From the NCBI RefSeq assembly GCF_900112975.1, contig NZ_FONQ01000005.1, positions 62,001 to 126,000 of the forward strand: DNA of 64,000 nt, in the 5' to 3' direction. Both the position numbers and the translations under genes were made by a program. Source of the DNA: Flavobacterium xueshanense. Lineage in GTDB: Bacteria > Bacteroidota > Bacteroidia > Flavobacteriales > Flavobacteriaceae. Shown piece after piece: positions 62,052 to 64,000 of this stretch. Numbering within the stretch: the stretch's first letter is position 1; every line of letters starts with the position of its first letter. The notes under the pieces are model-generated. The model ran no database searches, was not told the DNA's origin, and saw only the letters and a program-made list of their open reading frames with translations.

Positions 62052-63431
62052 ATGAAAAAAATGTTTTTTACAGCGGCAATATTGTTATTGTCGTTAGAAG
62101 GTTTTTCACAAGGCTCCACCGATTACGGCTCCGGACTAAAATTCAACTTAAACGATGACGGGTCTAAATTCATGCGAGTGATTGCGTGGAACCAAATCTG
62201 GTTTCGTTCTGCAGAGATGAATCCTGGAACCATGATTGGAGGAGAGCCAACATCAACTGCAACCGACATTGGTAATCGACGTTTGCGTTTTCTAGCTTAT
62301 GCTCAAGTATCCAAAAGATACATGATCTTAACCCATTTTGGAATCAACAACCAAACTTTTATTAACGGTGGCGCAGCAGGAACCTCAGGTACTGGTGGCT
62401 ACGGTGCCGGAAAAAAACCTGGCTTATTCTTTCATGACGCATGGAATGAATATGCAGTAGTATTGCCAGAAAAAGACAAGAAATTTAGTTTCACACTCGG
62501 TGCTGGATTGCACTACTACATGGGATTGTCTAGACTAACGATGGCTTCAACGCTAAACTTCTTAACCATAGATGCACCAATTTTTAACTGGCCGCTAATT
62601 GAAAACTCCGATCAATTTGCCAGACAAGTGGGTTTATTTGCTAAAGGGAAATATGGCAAATTAGAATACCGCTTGAGTTACAACAAACCTTATGCTACCA
62701 ACTTAACACCTACAAACACCATGAATGCATCGAATGCAGTAGCGGTCGACAATAGTGGAAATACAAAATGGTCTAAAGCGGGTTATTTTGAGTATCAATT
62801 TTTAGATCAAGAAGCTAATGTATTGCCTTTTAAAGTAGGTAGCTATTTAGGAACTAAAAAAGTATTCAACATTGGTGCTGGTTTTTACACTGCACCTGAT
62901 GCCACAAAAACTTCTGTAAACAGCACGATCAACAAACATGACATCAAACTTTTCTCTGCCGATATTTTTCTTGATATGCCTATTGGAAAAAAAGAAAACA
63001 AAATGGCCGTTACAGGTTACAGTGTATTATATGATTATGATTTTGGTCCTAATTATTTGCGTAATGTTGGGATTATGAATATTGGCTCAGTAGATCCAAA
63101 TTTCACAGGGAGTAGAGCTATAGCGGGAGCTGGAAATGCACAGCCAACGATGGGATCTGGAAATATTTGGTACACACAAGCAGGTGTTTTATTGCCATGT
63201 AAAGAAGCGAAACCTAAAATTCGTATCCAGCCTTTTGGTGCTGTTACCTATAAAAACTTTGATGCTTTGGAACAATCAAGCACACAGTTTGATGTAGGAT
63301 CTAACTTTTTCCTAGATGGACACCATGCCAAAATAACGGCACAATATTCAACTAGACCAGTATACACCTCTTTAACAAACCGCTCAGGATCATTAGGAGA
63401 CTTCATAGTACAACTACAAATCTATCTATAA
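62052..63431 (+). CDS. outer-membrane porin
   Basis: This 459-residue exported protein has a signal peptide (1-19, ending GFSQ), an N-terminal LKFNLNDDGSKFMRVIAWNQ strand pair and a beta-barrel of alternating strands, ending FIVQLQIYL. It probably admits the substrate of the MHS-type transporter whose gene begins 24 bp downstream. The leader contains two TAACCA repeats (TTAACCA at 62019, ATAACCA at 62034) 15 bp apart, a possible operator, and a TTTGGCAC box at 62007. The substrate is unknown; small carboxylates are a guess from the transporter family. Confidence 0.8.
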   Translation: MKKMFFTAAILLLSLEGFSQGSTDYGSGLKFNLNDDGSKFMRVIAWNQIWFRSAEMNPGTMIGGEPTSTATDIGNRRLRFLAYAQVSKRYMILTHFGINNQTFINGGAAGTSGTGGYGAGKKPGLFFHDAWNEYAVVLPEKDKKFSFTLGAGLHYYMGLSRLTMASTLNFLTIDAPIFNWPLIENSDQFARQVGLFAKGKYGKLEYRLSYNKPYATNLTPTNTMNASNAVAVDNSGNTKWSKAGYFEYQFLDQEANVLPFKVGSYLGTKKVFNIGAGFYTAPDATKTSVNSTINKHDIKLFSADIFLDMPIGKKENKMAVTGYSVLYDYDFGPNYLRNVGIMNIGSVDPNFTGSRAIAGAGNAQPTMGSGNIWYTQAGVLLPCKEAKPKIRIQPFGAVTYKNFDALEQSSTQFDVGSNFFLDGHHAKITAQYSTRPVYTSLTNRSGSLGDFIVQLQIYL

Positions 63432-63455
63432 ACTAATTTTAAAAAAACACAATTT

Positions 63456-64000
63456 ATGAGTACTAAATCAACAAAAGGAATTTGGAAAGTCATTTCCGCA
63501 TCCTCAATGGGTACAATGATCGAATGGTATGACTTTTACATCTTTGGAAGTTTAGCAGTTGTAATTTCAACTAAATTTTTCCCTTCGGATAATCCAACAG
63601 CTGCTTTCCTGTCAACTTTGGCAACATTTGCAGCAGGGTTTGTAGTTAGACCATTTGGAGCCCTTTTCTTTGGAAGATTAGGAGATTTAATTGGGCGGAA
63701 ATACACCTTCATGGTTACTTTACTTTTAATGGGTGGTGCTACATTCTTGATAGGTTGTATTCCGAGTTATGAAACCATTGGATTTATGGCTCCTTTATTA
63801 GTATTAATTCTTCGTTTATTACAAGGTCTTGCACTGGGTGGTGAATATGGTGGAGCAGCGACTTACGTGGCCGAACATGCGCCAGTAGGACAAAGAGGAT
63901 ATTGGACTTCTTGGATTCAGACTACCGCAACAGTTGGTTTGTTCATCTCTTTAATGGTAATTCTTGCTACAAGAAATATCTTAACACCAGAACAATTTGA
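63456..64000 (+). CDS. MHS-family MFS transporter (partial, cut by window end)
   Basis: The first 181 residues are visible. The GTMIEWYDFYIFGSLA signature (near 19-34), the GRLGDLIGRKYTFMVTLLLM loop between helices 2 and 3 (near 73-92) and LRLLQGLALGGEYGGAATY (near 114-132) define the metabolite:H+ symporter branch of the MFS (KgtP, ShiA and ProP type). At least five helices are seen before the cut. It follows the porin by 24 bp, so they form an operon for uptake, probably of an organic acid. Confidence 0.88.
   Translation, partial: MSTKSTKGIWKVISASSMGTMIEWYDFYIFGSLAVVISTKFFPSDNPTAAFLSTLATFAAGFVVRPFGALFFGRLGDLIGRKYTFMVTLLLMGGATFLIGCIPSYETIGFMAPLLVLILRLLQGLALGGEYGGAATYVAEHAPVGQRGYWTSWIQTTATVGLFISLMVILATRNILTPEQF

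Overview
The window is an AT-rich, gene-dense piece of a Bacteroidota chromosome, most likely a Flavobacterium or close relative. The evidence is a GLPGLI protein paired with an outer-membrane receptor, PorT, the lipoprotein TamL, a GYDIA-type GHMP kinase next to class II HMG-CoA reductase, a 2TM-domain protein, A-rich leaders without Shine-Dalgarno sites, and promoters of the flavobacterial TTTG / TAnnTTTG type. I cannot name the species from sequence alone. Almost everything is housekeeping; there is no prophage, CRISPR array, rRNA operon or defence island.

Layout: 1-1045 holds minus-strand terminators, a possible 22-codon ORF and a SAM-II-like riboswitch before metK. 2.3-15.3 kb is mostly minus strand: a surface receptor and its GLPGLI partner, a membrane pyrophosphatase beside soluble pyrophosphatase, an AlkA-type glycosylase, a DUF5686 barrel and pdhB; a deoxynucleoside kinase pair lies on plus. 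15.5-22.2 kb carries etfBA, a bifunctional nuclease, an amidohydrolase, and thyA/folA separated by a decayed carbohydrate-binding gene. 22.4-29.3 kb has menaquinone methyltransferase, porT, tamL, fructose-bisphosphate aldolase and accD. 30.9-38.2 kb has purH and the complete rod-shape operon mreB-mreC-mreD-PBP2-rodA. 38.5-45.9 kb has a tail-specific protease, surE, lpxB, an NlpC/P60 lipoprotein and comEC. 45.9-51.9 kb is a minus-strand peptide-utilisation operon: dipeptidyl peptidase IV, two POT transporters and a thioredoxin. 52-54.4 kb is the mevalonate pair. 54.5-60.7 kb is a minus-strand envelope operon running from coaX through an outer-membrane protein, LptC, a CNNM protein and PpiD. After tRNA-Phe come a GIY-YIG relic, a stand-alone IS1-InsA-like DNA-binding protein, a porin and an MHS-type transporter cut by the window end.

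The most unusual signal is a dispersed element seen three times (2354, 11602 and 15389). Its ends are conserved, but each copy has a different, self-complementary core. In two copies the element supplies the stop codon of the neighbouring outer-membrane-protein gene. Other points of note are the SAM-II-like aptamer with two inserted hairpins, an AccD that has lost its zinc-ribbon cysteines, a six-cysteine tail on the pyrophosphatase, a two-way terminator buried in comEC coding sequence, and two pseudogenes.
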